In this document: piece after piece, positions 1 through 8,845 of the stretch | Position numbering within the stretch: the first letter of the stretch is position 1 | Layout of the letters: each line of letters opens with the position of its first letter | Assembly: GCF_024138125.1 (NCBI RefSeq) | Contig: NZ_CP099993.1 | Location: 2,728,001-2,792,000, forward strand | DNA: 64,000 bases | From: Halorussus salilacus | Lineage (GTDB): Archaea; Halobacteriota; Halobacteria; Halobacteriales; Haladaptataceae | Direction of reading: 5' to 3' | Translations under genes and position numbers: made by a program | The notes under the pieces: model-generated | What the model saw: only the letters and a program-made list of their open reading frames with translations | Databases searched by the model: none | Told to the model about the DNA's origin: nothing

Positions 1-137
1 GCGGAGCGAGCGGCGTCGACGGAGAGGCGGGCGAGACGGTCTTCTGCCTCGACTGCGGCGTCGTCCGACTCAACTCCGACCCGTCGCTTCCCGCGGGAGC
101 GGTGGAGGCCCACGCGCCGACCGGGGCGCGGCGGTGA
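1..137 (+). CDS. C-terminal part of a small zinc-ribbon-like protein (5' end outside window)
   Basis: The reading frame is open from base 3 to the TGA at 135-137. It encodes a tail containing FCLDCGVVRLNSD followed by an Ala/Pro-rich end. The CxxC pair in a hydrophobic strand context resembles one half of the two-CxxC zinc ribbons common in short haloarchaeal proteins, and a similar full protein sits at 26272-26442. Only about 44 residues are visible, so family and start cannot be assigned. It runs toward the minus-strand oxidoreductase, with a gap of about 75 bases. Confidence 0.6.
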   Translation, partial: GASGVDGEAGETVFCLDCGVVRLNSDPSLPAGAVEAHAPTGARR

Positions 138-213
138 ACCCCAGACCGAGCAGCCACTCGTCCGTGACTGACTCGCGTCGGTCCGGAGGGGACCCGCGCA
201 GGTCCGGCGAGGA

Positions 214-1233
214 CTACTCCTCGGAGTCGCCGACCGCCACCAGCTGCTTGCCGACGTTCTCGCCCTCGAACAGCCCGAGGAAGGCGTCGGGAGCGTTCTC
301 CAGTCCCTCGGTGACGGTCTCGCGGTACTGCACGTCGCCCGACTCGACCCACTCCGCGAGCTTCCGGGTCGCCTCCTCGAACCGGGGCGCGAAGTCGCCG
401 ACGAGGAACCCCTCGACGCGCGCTCGGCTCTCGATGAGTTTGGGGAGCTTCCGGGGTCCCGTGGGAATCTCCTCGGCGTTGTACAGCGATATCTGGCCGC
501 AGACCGCCACCCTGGCGTCGACGTTCAGCTTCGAGAACACCGCGTCGGTGATGGGGCCGCCGACGTTGTCGAAGTAGCTGTCGACCCCGCCGGGCGCGGC
601 CTCGTCGAGCGCGCCGCGGTAGTCGTCGGTCTCTTTGTAGTTGATACCCGCGTCGAAGCCGAGGTCGTCTTCGAGGAACGCGACCTTCTCATCGGAGCCC
701 GCGAATCCGACCACGCGAGCGCCCGACAGCTTCGCGATTTGCCCGGCGACCGACCCGACCGCGCCCGCCGCGCCCGTGACGACGAAGGTGTCGCCCGCCT
801 TCGGCTGCGCGACCTCGCGGGTGCCGAAGTACGCGGTCCGACCCGGCATCCCGAGGACGCCGAGCGCGGTCGAGACGGGCCCGAGGTCGGGGTTCACGGG
901 CTGAAGCTGGCTCCCCCGGGCGGTCGCGTAGTCGGCCCACTGGAGGTTGCCGGTAACGAGGTCGCCCGCCTCGAAGTCGGCACCGTTCGAGTCGACGACC
1001 TCGCCGACCACGCCCGCTCGGAGGGGTTCGCCGACCTCCCACGGTTCGGCGTACGACTCCCGGGCGTCCATCCGACCCCGCATGTAGGGGTCGACCGAGA
1101 GGTAGCGCGTCCGGACCAGCACCTCGCCGGGTCCGGGTTCGGGTACGTCCTCCTCGGCCAGTTCGAAGGTGTCGCGGTCGGGCTTGCCGTCGGGACGATT
1201 CGCCAGTAGGAACTTGCGGTTGGTCTCGCGCAT
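214..1233 (-). CDS. NADP-dependent, zinc-independent medium-chain oxidoreductase (CurA/leukotriene B4 dehydrogenase type)
   Basis: A 339-residue cytoplasmic enzyme of the MDR superfamily, in the branch that reduces enones or quinones with NADPH and lacks the catalytic zinc. Visible marks are the N-terminal start RKFLLANRPDGKP, the substrate-side YLSVDPYMRGRM, and the Rossmann motif VTGAAGAVGSVAGQIAK near residue 150, followed by the family-typical DSYFDNVGG. Length fits the family. I chose the ATG at 1233, nine codons inside the longest frame, because the homologous N-terminus begins there (METNRKF-like). Physiological substrate unknown. The gene stands alone, with a 40-base palindrome and tandem repeats upstream. 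Confidence 0.9.
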   Translation of the reverse strand: MRETNRKFLLANRPDGKPDRDTFELAEEDVPEPGPGEVLVRTRYLSVDPYMRGRMDARESYAEPWEVGEPLRAGVVGEVVDSNGADFEAGDLVTGNLQWADYATARGSQLQPVNPDLGPVSTALGVLGMPGRTAYFGTREVAQPKAGDTFVVTGAAGAVGSVAGQIAKLSGARVVGFAGSDEKVAFLEDDLGFDAGINYKETDDYRGALDEAAPGGVDSYFDNVGGPITDAVFSKLNVDARVAVCGQISLYNAEEIPTGPRKLPKLIESRARVEGFLVGDFAPRFEEATRKLAEWVESGDVQYRETVTEGLENAPDAFLGLFEGENVGKQLVAVGDSEE

Positions 1234-1303
1234 GGTCGACCCGTGGGCCGCCGCGGGCAAGGAACCTGCGGAACCGGCAGGGACGCGCGGAACCGGTAGG
1301 GCC

Positions 1304-1343
1304 GCGGTCGGGCGCGCCTCGCGAGCGAGGCGCGCCCGACCGC
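1304..1343. repeat. perfect 19-bp-arm palindrome
   Basis: Arms GCGGTCGGGCGCGCCTCGC and its exact reverse complement are separated by two bases. It lies between two minus-strand genes and could act as a transcription barrier or terminator for the FMN reductase. No T-run follows, so that role is inference. One of many such palindromes in this window. Confidence 0.75.
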
Positions 1344-1361
1344 GCTCGTCGGTCGGCTCGC

Positions 1362-1477
1362 GCCGACGTTCTCGGTCACTCCACCGCGTCGGCGTTCTCG
1401 GTCACTCCACCGCGTCGGCGTTCTCGGTCACTCCACCGCGCCGACGTTCTCGGTCACTCCACCGCGCCGACGTTCTC
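1362..1477. repeat. 26-bp tandem repeat, about four copies, overlapping the 3' end of the FMN reductase gene
   Basis: The unit, read on the minus strand, carries the codons ENVGAVE and the TGA stop, then continues into the next copy. It occurs about four times with one or two substitutions. The first copy supplies the real C-terminus of the upstream gene (ESEENVGAVE). The others lie downstream as non-coding duplicates, each bringing its own in-frame-looking TGA. The pattern fits slippage duplication of a gene tail. Confidence 0.85.
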
Positions 1478-2041
1478 CTCGCTCTCCATCGTGGGCGGGG
1501 AGGGCTCGATTTTCGCGTAGTTCACCATCTCCTCGCCGAGTCGGACCACGCGCTCTTCGAGGTCCTCGTCGGTGAACTCGCCGTCCCGGACCGCCGAGTG
1601 CGACCGCGGGACCGCGGCCTGATCTGGCAGGACCCACGCGTCGAGCGCCCGGCAGACCGACCGGAGGTGTTCGAGCGCGGTGATTGGGAACTTCCCGCCC
1701 GACACCGCGAGCAGGCCGACGGTCTTGTGCTCGAACTCGTCGAAACCGCAGTAGTCGAGCGCGGTCTTGAGGTTCGAGGAGTACGACCCGTGGTACATCG
1801 GGGTCCCGAGGATGACGGCGTCGGCCTCGCGCACGTCTCGGGCGAACGCGGCCGCGTCGCCAGCGTCCTCGTCGTCCACGTCGGGGTCGAACGCGGGCAG
1901 GTCGTAGTCCCGGAGGTCGAGGAGGTCGCCCTCCCCGCCCGCGTTCTCGACGCCATCCAGTGCGCGCTCCAGCGCGACTCGGGTGACGCTGTCGTCTCGC
2001 AGGCTCCCGCAGACGGCCGCGATACGTGGTCCGTTCGCCAT
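1454..2041 (-). CDS. NADPH-dependent FMN reductase-family protein
   Basis: A 195-residue flavodoxin-fold protein. It begins MANGPRIAAVCGSLRDDSVTR, where the GSLR-S turn is the FMN phosphate-binding loop of the family. It continues with ILGTPMYHGSYSSNLKTALDY, the second flavin-contact motif, and LLAVSGGKFP. Such proteins reduce FMN with NAD(P)H or act as azo/chromate/quinone reductases in the cytoplasm; the substrate here is not evident. Its last residues ENVGAVE lie in the first copy of a 26-bp tandem repeat. Start ATG 2041 is well placed 5 residues before the first beta strand. Divergent from the Bat-like gene. Confidence 0.9.
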   Translation of the reverse strand: MANGPRIAAVCGSLRDDSVTRVALERALDGVENAGGEGDLLDLRDYDLPAFDPDVDDEDAGDAAAFARDVREADAVILGTPMYHGSYSSNLKTALDYCGFDEFEHKTVGLLAVSGGKFPITALEHLRSVCRALDAWVLPDQAAVPRSHSAVRDGEFTDEDLEERVVRLGEEMVNYAKIEPSPPTMESEENVGAVE

Positions 2042-2178
2042 ACCGGTGGGTGGGAGGCCGATTCACAAATAGCTGGCTTCCGCGCCCGCGGCGGGGACGG
2101 CGTCCGCGCTCGCGGAGGACGAACCGATTCGGACGCGGACGACGGACACTTATCGGCCCGCCCACTACTCCACCGACG

Positions 2179-5145
2179 ATGGACACGACTCGGTCACCTC
2201 GAACGGCCGCCGACGTCTCGGTCCTCCTCGTCGGGCCGACCGCGTGGCGCGAGCGGGTCGGCCCGGCGTTCGAAGCGTCGGCGGCGTTCTCGGTGCGAGC
2301 GGTCGGGACGCCCGAGCGAGCGATGGCGGCGGCGACCGAACTCGACGCCGCGACCGACTGCGTCGTCAGCGCGCAGGACCTCGACCCGGGAACCGGCCTC
2401 GAACTGCTGGCCGACCTGGGCTCGCGGGGCGTCTCCGCGCCCTTCCTGCTGGTCCCGGCAGACGGGAGCGAATCGCTCGCCAGCGACGCGCTCGGAGCGG
2501 GCGTCGACGACTACCTCTCAGCGAGCGCCGACCCCGGTGAGCTTCGGAGACGGTGTCGACGGGCGGTCCGGCGGGCGAGCGAGCGCCGCCGACGCCGCGA
2601 GAAGGCCGACGGGTTCGAGGCGGTCGTCTCGACGCCCGACGAGTTCGCGGCGGTCCTCGACGCCGACGGCACCGTCGAGCGCGTCAACGACGCCGCGCTC
2701 GGCTATCTCGACGCCGAGGCCGACGCCGTCCTCGGGAAGCGCTTCTGGGGCCTGCCGTGGAGCGACGCCGACGACTCTCGGCGGGCGGTCCAGCGGGCGC
2801 TCCGGCGCGCCCGGGAGGGCGAGTACGCCGACTTCGAGGCGGCCCTCTCGGGCGATGCGGGCGACACCCGATTCGAGTTCTCCGCCCGGCCGGTCGCGGG
2901 CGACTCGGGGTCGCCCGGCGACCCCGAGTCGTCGTCTCCCTCTCGCTCTCCGGTCTCACCGAACGACGACGAGGCGGTCGACCGCCTCGTCGTCGAGGGC
3001 CGAGAGGTCGCCGAACGCGTCCGACTGGAGCAGGAGCTCCGCGACTCCGAGGAGCTCCACCGGGTGACGCTGAACAACATGACCGACACCGTGCTGGTCA
3101 CCGACGACGACGGCGAGTTCACCTACGTCTGCCCGAACGTCCACTTCATCTTCGGCTACACCGCCGAGGAGATACACGAGATGGGGACCATCGACGCCCT
3201 GCTGGGCGAGGACCTCTTCGACCGCGAGCGCCTCGAATCCGAGGGCGTTCTCACCAACCTCGAATGCGCCGCGACCGACGAGGAGGGCCGCGAGCACACC
3301 CTGCTGGTCAACGTTCGGCGGGTCTCTATTCAGGGCGGAACGACCCTCTACAGCTGTCGGGACATCACCACGCGCAAGCAGCGCGAGCAGGCGCTGACCC
3401 AGCTCCACCGGACCAGCCGAGGTCTGCTCTACGCCGAGACCAAGGACGACATCGCCGACCGGGTCGTCTCGGACGCGACCGCCATCCTCCCGTCGGCCGC
3501 CGCGGCGGTCTACCGGTTCGACCGCGAGGCGAACGTCCTGACCCCGACCGCGGCGTCCGAGGAGTTCGCCGACCTGGCTTCGACCGGCGGGTCGCTGCCC
3601 GACCTGCGGCTCGGCCGCGACACCGTGGTGGCCCGCGCGTTCATCGACGAGGAGACGCGGACGCCGGGCGGTAGACCGGAGGAGGAAAACGGAACGCTCC
3701 TCGCGTTGCCGGGCGACTACGTCGCTGTCCCGCTTGGCGACCACGGCGTCTTCGTGGCGGCCGCGACCGATGGCGACGCCTTCGACGCCATCGGCGAGGA
3801 GGTGGCGGAACTGGTGGCCGCCACGACCGAGGCGGCACTCGACCGGGTCGAGCGCGAGACCGAACTCCGGGAGCGCGACCGGACGCTCCAGCGCCAGAAC
3901 CGCCGACTCTCCCAGCTCAATCGGATCAACGAGTTCATCCGCGAGATCGACCAGGCGCTGGTCGGCGCGGAGTCCCGCGAGGAGATAGAGACCGCGGTCT
4001 GCGAGCGGCTGGTCGCCGACGACCGGTTCGCGTTCGCGTGGATCGGCGACACCACGCCCCTGAGACGGACGCTCCAGCCGCGGGCGTGGGCGGGCGACGA
4101 GCGGGGCTACCTCGACGGCGTTCCGCTGGGATTCGACGCCGACGGTGGGGACGCGGCGGATGCCGCGTCCCCACCGTCTCGCGAGCCCAGCGTCCGGGCG
4201 GCCGACGACCGCGAGCCGGTACTCGTCTCGAACGTCGCCGACCACCTCCGGACGGGCCGGTGGTGCAAGGAGGCGGTGGCCCGAGACCTCCAGTCGGTGC
4301 TGGCGATTCCGCTCGTCTACGACGACGTCCTGCTCGGGACGCTGACCGTCTACGCCGACAGCCCCGACGCCTTCGACGAGATGGTCGAATCGGTGCTGGG
4401 AGAACTGGGCGACACCGTCGCCTCGGCCATCAACGCGGTCCAGCGCAAGGAGGCCCTCGACAGCGACACCGTCGTCGAACTCGAATACCGCATCTCGGAC
4501 CCGAGCGCGCTCTGCTCCCGGCTCGCCGACGAGACGGGCGGCGCGGTCGAGGTCGAGGGTGACGTGGCCCGCGAGGACGGGACGACGCTGGTCTTCGCCG
4601 CGGTCGAGGGCGTCGCCCTCGACCGCGCCGTCGAGACCGCCGAGGGGTTCGTCGGCGTCGAGGACGCCGAGCCGATCCGCGCGACCGACGAAGGCGGCAT
4701 CGTCGGCCTCCAGACGAGCGAGGACTTCGTCACCGCGGCCATCGCCGACCACGGGGCGGTCGTCCGCCGCCTGCGGGCGACCCCCGAGGGAATCACGCTC
4801 GCGGTGGACGTGCCCGACTCGGTCACGACCCGGTCGATAGACGAGGTGGTCTCGAACACCTACGACGCCGCCGAACCCGTCGCCCAGCGCGAGCGGACCC
4901 GGGCGCTCGACACCCGGGGTCGGCCGGGCCGGTTCCTCGACGACCTGACCGAGCGCCAGCTCGAAGTCGCCCGGATGGCCTACCACACCGGGTTCTTCGA
5001 CTCCCAGCGCGACGTGACCGGCCGCGACGTGGCCGCGATGCTCGACATCTCTCACACCGCGTTCTACGACCACGTCCGGCGAATCCAGCGGAAGCTGTTC
5101 GCGTCGCTGTTCGAGGGCCGCGCGCGTCCCACCCACGTTGAATAG
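2179..5145 (+). CDS. Bat-like sensor-regulator: receiver-like, PAS, PAS, GAF, GAF, HTH-10
   Basis: A 988-residue haloarchaeal bacterio-opsin-activator-type protein. In order: a receiver-like domain (about 10-125), a first PAS (about 150-250), a second PAS with NNMTDTVLVTDDDGEF and a DITTRKQ tail (about 290-405), two GAF domains (about 410-560 and 580-750), the Bat linker, and a C-terminal HTH-10 (about 925-980; LTERQLEVARMAYHTGFF ... AAMLDISHTAFYDHVRRIQRK). The receiver lacks the phospho-acceptor Asp where relatives have CVVSD (here CVVSA), so it is probably a pseudo-receiver. Two perfect hairpins (2901-2931 and 4141-4178) encode Gly/Ser/Ala-rich linkers. I start at ATG 2179, since upstream sequence is shared with the neighbouring promoter. 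Target genes unknown. Confidence 0.9.
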   Translation: MDTTRSPRTAADVSVLLVGPTAWRERVGPAFEASAAFSVRAVGTPERAMAAATELDAATDCVVSAQDLDPGTGLELLADLGSRGVSAPFLLVPADGSESLASDALGAGVDDYLSASADPGELRRRCRRAVRRASERRRRREKADGFEAVVSTPDEFAAVLDADGTVERVNDAALGYLDAEADAVLGKRFWGLPWSDADDSRRAVQRALRRAREGEYADFEAALSGDAGDTRFEFSARPVAGDSGSPGDPESSSPSRSPVSPNDDEAVDRLVVEGREVAERVRLEQELRDSEELHRVTLNNMTDTVLVTDDDGEFTYVCPNVHFIFGYTAEEIHEMGTIDALLGEDLFDRERLESEGVLTNLECAATDEEGREHTLLVNVRRVSIQGGTTLYSCRDITTRKQREQALTQLHRTSRGLLYAETKDDIADRVVSDATAILPSAAAAVYRFDREANVLTPTAASEEFADLASTGGSLPDLRLGRDTVVARAFIDEETRTPGGRPEEENGTLLALPGDYVAVPLGDHGVFVAAATDGDAFDAIGEEVAELVAATTEAALDRVERETELRERDRTLQRQNRRLSQLNRINEFIREIDQALVGAESREEIETAVCERLVADDRFAFAWIGDTTPLRRTLQPRAWAGDERGYLDGVPLGFDADGGDAADAASPPSREPSVRAADDREPVLVSNVADHLRTGRWCKEAVARDLQSVLAIPLVYDDVLLGTLTVYADSPDAFDEMVESVLGELGDTVASAINAVQRKEALDSDTVVELEYRISDPSALCSRLADETGGAVEVEGDVAREDGTTLVFAAVEGVALDRAVETAEGFVGVEDAEPIRATDEGGIVGLQTSEDFVTAAIADHGAVVRRLRATPEGITLAVDVPDSVTTRSIDEVVSNTYDAAEPVAQRERTRALDTRGRPGRFLDDLTERQLEVARMAYHTGFFDSQRDVTGRDVAAMLDISHTAFYDHVRRIQRKLFASLFEGRARPTHVE

Positions 5146-5225
5146 TAACCCGTGGTCTCCGGTTACGGGGTTTACTATTCAACAATCCATTCCATGAGGA
5201 CGCGTCCCCATGCAATTTTTACCGA

Positions 5226-5375
5226 ATGAGTCTCAGAGACGCCGAGTACGACCCCGACGCCGACTACGAGTACGAGTGTCTGGGGTGTAGCGAGACCCTG
5301 CGCGCCGCCACCCACCCGGGCGAGTGCCCCGAGTGCGGAACCGCGATGCGGAACCGCGGGATGCCCTACGAGTAA
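5226..5375 (+). CDS. rubrerythrin-like zinc-ribbon mini-protein
   Basis: A 49-residue protein with a rubredoxin-like pair of knuckles: [10 protein letters not shown] and [16 protein letters not shown]. The family is known in haloarchaea as rubrerythrin-like domain proteins and is often a short ORF beside glutamate dehydrogenase. It binds one metal (Zn or Fe), and no enzymatic role is established. The stop TAA (5373-5375) is four bases before the gdh ATG, so the two are probably co-transcribed. A weak TATA-like stretch (ATTTTTAC) lies a few bases upstream. Confidence 0.85.
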   Translation: MSLRDAEYDPDADYEYECLGCSETLRAATHPGECPECGTAMRNRGMPYE

Positions 5376-5379
5376 CGCC

Positions 5380-6669
5380 ATGGCGACCAACACGCTCGAC
5401 GACGGCGAGACCGACGAGTACGCCGAGACCGAGTCTGCGCTCGAAACCGCGCTCCGACAGCTCTCGGAGGCGGCCCCGCACGTCGACGTCGACGACGGCG
5501 TCATCGAGCGGCTCAAGCACCCGACCCGGGTGGTCGAGGTCGGCGTGCCGCTCGAACGCGACGACGGGAGCGTCGAAGTGTACACCGGCTACCGCGCCCA
5601 GCACGACGACGTTCGGGGCCCCTACAAGGGCGGCCTGCGCTTCCATCCGGAGGTCACCGCCGAGGAGTGCGTGGGGCTGTCGATGTGGATGACGTGGAAG
5701 TGCGCGGTGATGGACCTGCCGTTCGGGGGCGGGAAAGGCGGGGTCGTCGTCGACCCCAAGGACCTCAGCACCGCCGAGAAGGAGCGGCTCACCCGCCGGT
5801 TCGCCGAGGAGATACGCGACACCATCGGTCCCAAGCGCGACATCCCCGCGCCCGACATGGGGACCGACGCCCAGACGATGGCGTGGTTCATGGACGCCTA
5901 CTCGATGCAGGAGGGCGAGACGACCCCCGGCGTCGTCACGGGCAAACCCCCCGTCATCGGCGGGAGCGAGGGCCGCGAGGAGGCCCCGGGCCGGTCGGTC
6001 GCCATCGTCGCCCGCGAGGCCCTCCGGTACTACGACAGGGCGGTCGAGGACGCCACCGTCGCGGTACAGGGGTTCGGGAGCGTCGGGGCGAACGCCGCGC
6101 GCCTGCTCGACGACTGGGGAGCGAACGTGGTCGCGGTCAGCGACGTGAACGGCGCGGCCTACGACACGACCGGCCTCGACACCCACGCCATTCCCTCCCA
6201 CGAGGAGGAACCCGAGGCCGTCATGACCTACGACGCGCCGAACACGCTCACCAACGAGGAACTGCTCGAACTCGACGTCGACGTGCTGATTCCGGCCGCG
6301 CTCGGCAACGTCATCACCGCCGACAACGCGAACGACGTCGAGGCCGACGTCGTGGTCGAGGGAGCGAACGGTCCGACCACCTCGGCCGCCGACGCCGTCC
6401 TCGACGAGCGCGACGTGCCGGTGATTCCGGACATCCTCGCGAACGCGGGCGGGGTCACCGTCTCGTACTTCGAGTGGCTGCAGGACATAAACCGCAGGCA
6501 GTGGCCGCTCGAACGCGTCAACGAGGAACTCGAATCGATGATGCTGTCGGCGTGGGACGACGTGCGCGCCGAGGTCGAGGCCCGGGGTCTCGCGTGGCGC
6601 GACGCCGCCTACGTCGTCGCGCTCGAACGGGTCGGTTCCGCGAAGGCCGCCAGAGGGCTCTGGCCCTGA
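5380..6669 (+). CDS. gdhB: Glu/Leu/Phe/Val dehydrogenase (glutamate dehydrogenase)
   Basis: A 429-residue enzyme interconverting glutamate with 2-oxoglutarate and ammonia in the cytoplasm. Seen: the substrate-side motif [11 protein letters not shown] with Lys83, [18 protein letters not shown] with Lys107, the active-site Asp region PDMGTD, and the NAD(P) Rossmann motif [17 protein letters not shown] near residue 225. The C-terminal strand HTH-like ending with [14 protein letters not shown] is typical. Length matches the hexameric class. It follows the rubrerythrin-like gene at four bases. Coenzyme choice and direction cannot be read from sequence. Confidence 0.95.
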   Translation: MATNTLDDGETDEYAETESALETALRQLSEAAPHVDVDDGVIERLKHPTRVVEVGVPLERDDGSVEVYTGYRAQHDDVRGPYKGGLRFHPEVTAEECVGLSMWMTWKCAVMDLPFGGGKGGVVVDPKDLSTAEKERLTRRFAEEIRDTIGPKRDIPAPDMGTDAQTMAWFMDAYSMQEGETTPGVVTGKPPVIGGSEGREEAPGRSVAIVAREALRYYDRAVEDATVAVQGFGSVGANAARLLDDWGANVVAVSDVNGAAYDTTGLDTHAIPSHEEEPEAVMTYDAPNTLTNEELLELDVDVLIPAALGNVITADNANDVEADVVVEGANGPTTSAADAVLDERDVPVIPDILANAGGVTVSYFEWLQDINRRQWPLERVNEELESMMLSAWDDVRAEVEARGLAWRDAAYVVALERVGSAKAARGLWP

Positions 6670-6808
6670 ACTGACACCCCGTAGCCGGAATCGGTCCCGC
6701 GAGTCGAACTCCGTACACGGCGGGCGCATCGCGTTCGACTCGCTCTTAGGGTTTGCTTGCACGGACGTTCGGACGATGCGCCGGGTCAGGGGCGGGCAGT
6801 GCGGTCCG

Positions 6809-8266
6809 TCATTCTTCGGGAATCTCCGTCACGCGCCCGACGAACAGCGGCGTCTCGGTCGGCTCGTCGCGGATGTAGAACAGGAACGGTCTGTCGACCG
6901 TCAGGTCGACCTCCCGGGGTGGCGCGCTCTCGGTCATGATCACCGCGGTCGCGGCCGCGGCCTCGGTGCCGAGTTCGTCGACCTCCACGAAGCTCTTGTG
7001 CCGGATGTCGTCGACGAACAGCTCCCCGCCCTCGGCCATGCCAGAGAAGTCGGCGCCGGGACCGAACGCCTCCTCCATCCCGAGGTCCTCCATCGCCTCG
7101 ACGAGGCTGAACTCCGACTCGATGCCGAACTTGGGGAACGTGAGGTTGACCAGCGCGGTGCTGGCTTCGTCGAGCATGATCGCGAGTCGGTCGACCGTGA
7201 ACGCCTCCTCGAACGCCTCGAACTCGCCTTCTGCGGGCACGACGACCACCATGCTGGTCTCGCCGTTGGCATAGGGGAGTTCGACGAAGTGGTGGCCCTC
7301 GATTTCGGCGTGCTGGAACTTGATGGAGTCGGAGTGGGTCATCATCGACACCTCCGCGGTCGTCCCGTCGAGCGCGGTGAACTCCCGGGGCTCGGTGGCG
7401 TCCTCGTCGAATGGGAACTTCCAGCGCGCGCCGAAGTAGACCGCGTTCGTCAGCACGAGCCGGGTGGTTTCGTCGACGGATTTCCGGGGAAGCAGGTCCT
7501 CGATGCGGTCGTCGGTCCGCTCGGCCACCCAGTCGTTTATCTCCTCGCGGGCGGCCTCGGGGTCGCCCGCGAAGTCCACGAGGTTCGTCCCCGCGCCGTA
7601 GTAGGCCTCCAGCAGGTCGAGGAAGTCCTCGCGGAAGGGGTAGCCGTCCTGACCCCACACCGCGTTCGCGGTCGAGAGCTCGAACGCCGGACCCGCGTCC
7701 TCGTCTTCGTCCTCGGTCCCGGTCGGCCCGCTCGCCTCCTGCCCGTCCTCGTTGCGTCGCTCGAACTCCGCCTCCAGCGACCCGAACGCGGCGTGGAGAT
7801 TCTCGCCGTCGAGGACGTATCGGAGCGCGTCGGCCATCTCGTCGGCGGTCCCGCCGCGAGCGCCAGCGTAGGTCATCGCCAGCGCGACCGAGACGCTGTA
7901 CGGCGAGGCGAAGAGGGTCCCGCCCTCGCGCTCGCGCAGGACCGCGAGCAGGTCGAGCGCGAACCCGACGTTGCCCCGTATCTGGTCGGCCAGCAGGTCC
8001 TCCGCGATTTCGGGGTCGGTCGTCGGGTCTATCTCGGGGAACGGCGGCGCGTCGAGGTCCTCGAAATCGGGGTCCTCCTCGGTGGTCGTTTCGTCTCCTT
8101 CGGTCGTCTCCTCGGTCGTGGTTTCGGTGGTCGTCGGTTCGGTGGTCGTGGTCTCGCCGGTGGTCGGGTCGTCGGTTCCGGTGCCGGGGTCGCTTCCCGC
8201 GCAACCCGCGAGACCGGCGAGGAACGCGCCGGTCAGCGCGAGCGTCTCGCGTCGTCGGAGGGTCAT
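6809..8266 (-). CDS. secreted serpin lipoprotein
   Basis: A 485-residue serine-protease inhibitor of the serpin fold. The N-terminus MTLRRRETLALTG with a LAGC lipobox (Cys22) indicates Tat export and lipid anchoring outside the membrane. A Thr/Glu-rich stalk (about 28-63) precedes the serpin body. The reactive-centre hinge ELGTEAAAATAV (from about 431) has the small residues at P12-P9 typical of inhibitory serpins. Alignment with antitrypsin puts P1-P1' at about Ser447-Ala448, suggesting elastase- or subtilisin-like targets (inference). The signature DRPFLFYIRD and the C-terminal P-LFVGRV are clear. It may protect the cell from halolysins, such as those at 62-64 kb. Monocistronic. Confidence 0.95.
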   Translation of the reverse strand: MTLRRRETLALTGAFLAGLAGCAGSDPGTGTDDPTTGETTTTEPTTTETTTEETTEGDETTTEEDPDFEDLDAPPFPEIDPTTDPEIAEDLLADQIRGNVGFALDLLAVLREREGGTLFASPYSVSVALAMTYAGARGGTADEMADALRYVLDGENLHAAFGSLEAEFERRNEDGQEASGPTGTEDEDEDAGPAFELSTANAVWGQDGYPFREDFLDLLEAYYGAGTNLVDFAGDPEAAREEINDWVAERTDDRIEDLLPRKSVDETTRLVLTNAVYFGARWKFPFDEDATEPREFTALDGTTAEVSMMTHSDSIKFQHAEIEGHHFVELPYANGETSMVVVVPAEGEFEAFEEAFTVDRLAIMLDEASTALVNLTFPKFGIESEFSLVEAMEDLGMEEAFGPGADFSGMAEGGELFVDDIRHKSFVEVDELGTEAAAATAVIMTESAPPREVDLTVDRPFLFYIRDEPTETPLFVGRVTEIPEE

Positions 8267-8365
8267 GGGTCGGAAATCGACGCGGGATTGTAAACGTCTT
8301 CTGTAGGGTGAAGCGCGCGTTTCAGCTATCGGCCCGGGGCGCTCGACCGGAAGTATCGCACTGCG

Positions 8366-8845
8366 TTACGGCGGGTTCTCGGCGTCGTTGACGCCCTCGA
8401 ACGTCCCGTTTTCGTAGGCGTACCGCCATCGCTGGAGCGCCGCTCGCGTGACGAGGCCGACCTCGGAGACGGTGATGCACGACTGTTCGACGGGGCGACT
8501 CGGGGCGTCCGGCGGCGGATGGAAGTGCCGAGTCGGCGCGTCGGGCTTCGGGTGGCGGTCGAACCGGAAGTCCCTGCCCCGGTCGTCTGTGTAGTGAACG
8601 GCGTAGTTGCCGGTCAGACTCCAGCGCACGTCCAACCGGGCGGCCGACGCGTCGCCGACGCCGTCCGCAAGCTCGATGGAGAGCGTCTGGGGGTTCAGAG
8701 AGTCGTCCAGCGACGCCGCCTCGACCAGCGGTTCCGCCTCGGCGGCGAGGTCTCGAATCTCACGCAACGCCCCGGCGTCGATGGGACCGAACACCTCCGG
8801 ATTCTCGCTCGACCGGCCGCGCCGGGTGTCTTCGTCCTCGGTCAT
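8366..8845 (-). CDS. TumE-like toxin of a toxin-antitoxin pair
   Basis: A 159-residue protein. Its C-terminal two thirds contain the pattern of the TumE family (formerly DUF6516): ARLDVRWSLTGNYAVHYTDDRGRDFRFDRHPK, HFHPPPDAPS, then SCITVSEVGLVTRAALQRWR. The family is annotated as a toxin-antitoxin component; biochemical activity is not established. The ATG at 8845 overlaps the stop of the upstream HTH gene by four bases (ATGA), so they are translated together. The N-terminal 20 residues are polar and unconserved in appearance. I am fairly sure of the family and less sure that it is toxic in this host. Confidence 0.7.
   Translation of the reverse strand: MTEDEDTRRGRSSENPEVFGPIDAGALREIRDLAAEAEPLVEAASLDDSLNPQTLSIELADGVGDASAARLDVRWSLTGNYAVHYTDDRGRDFRFDRHPKPDAPTRHFHPPPDAPSRPVEQSCITVSEVGLVTRAALQRWRYAYENGTFEGVNDAENPP

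Noticed and set aside
2956..5136. 726-codon minus-strand ORF opposite the Bat-like gene
   Set aside because: Long antisense frames are expected in GC-rich haloarchaeal DNA; its protein is Arg/Val/Gly-rich with no motif, while the plus strand has clear PAS, GAF and HTH-10 domains.
5233..6762. 509-codon minus-strand ORF over glutamate dehydrogenase
   Set aside because: Shadow of gdhB; low-complexity composition and no start context.
6776..8293. 505-codon plus-strand ORF over the serpin
   Set aside because: Shadow; the serpin on the other strand has the full family signature and a lipoprotein signal.
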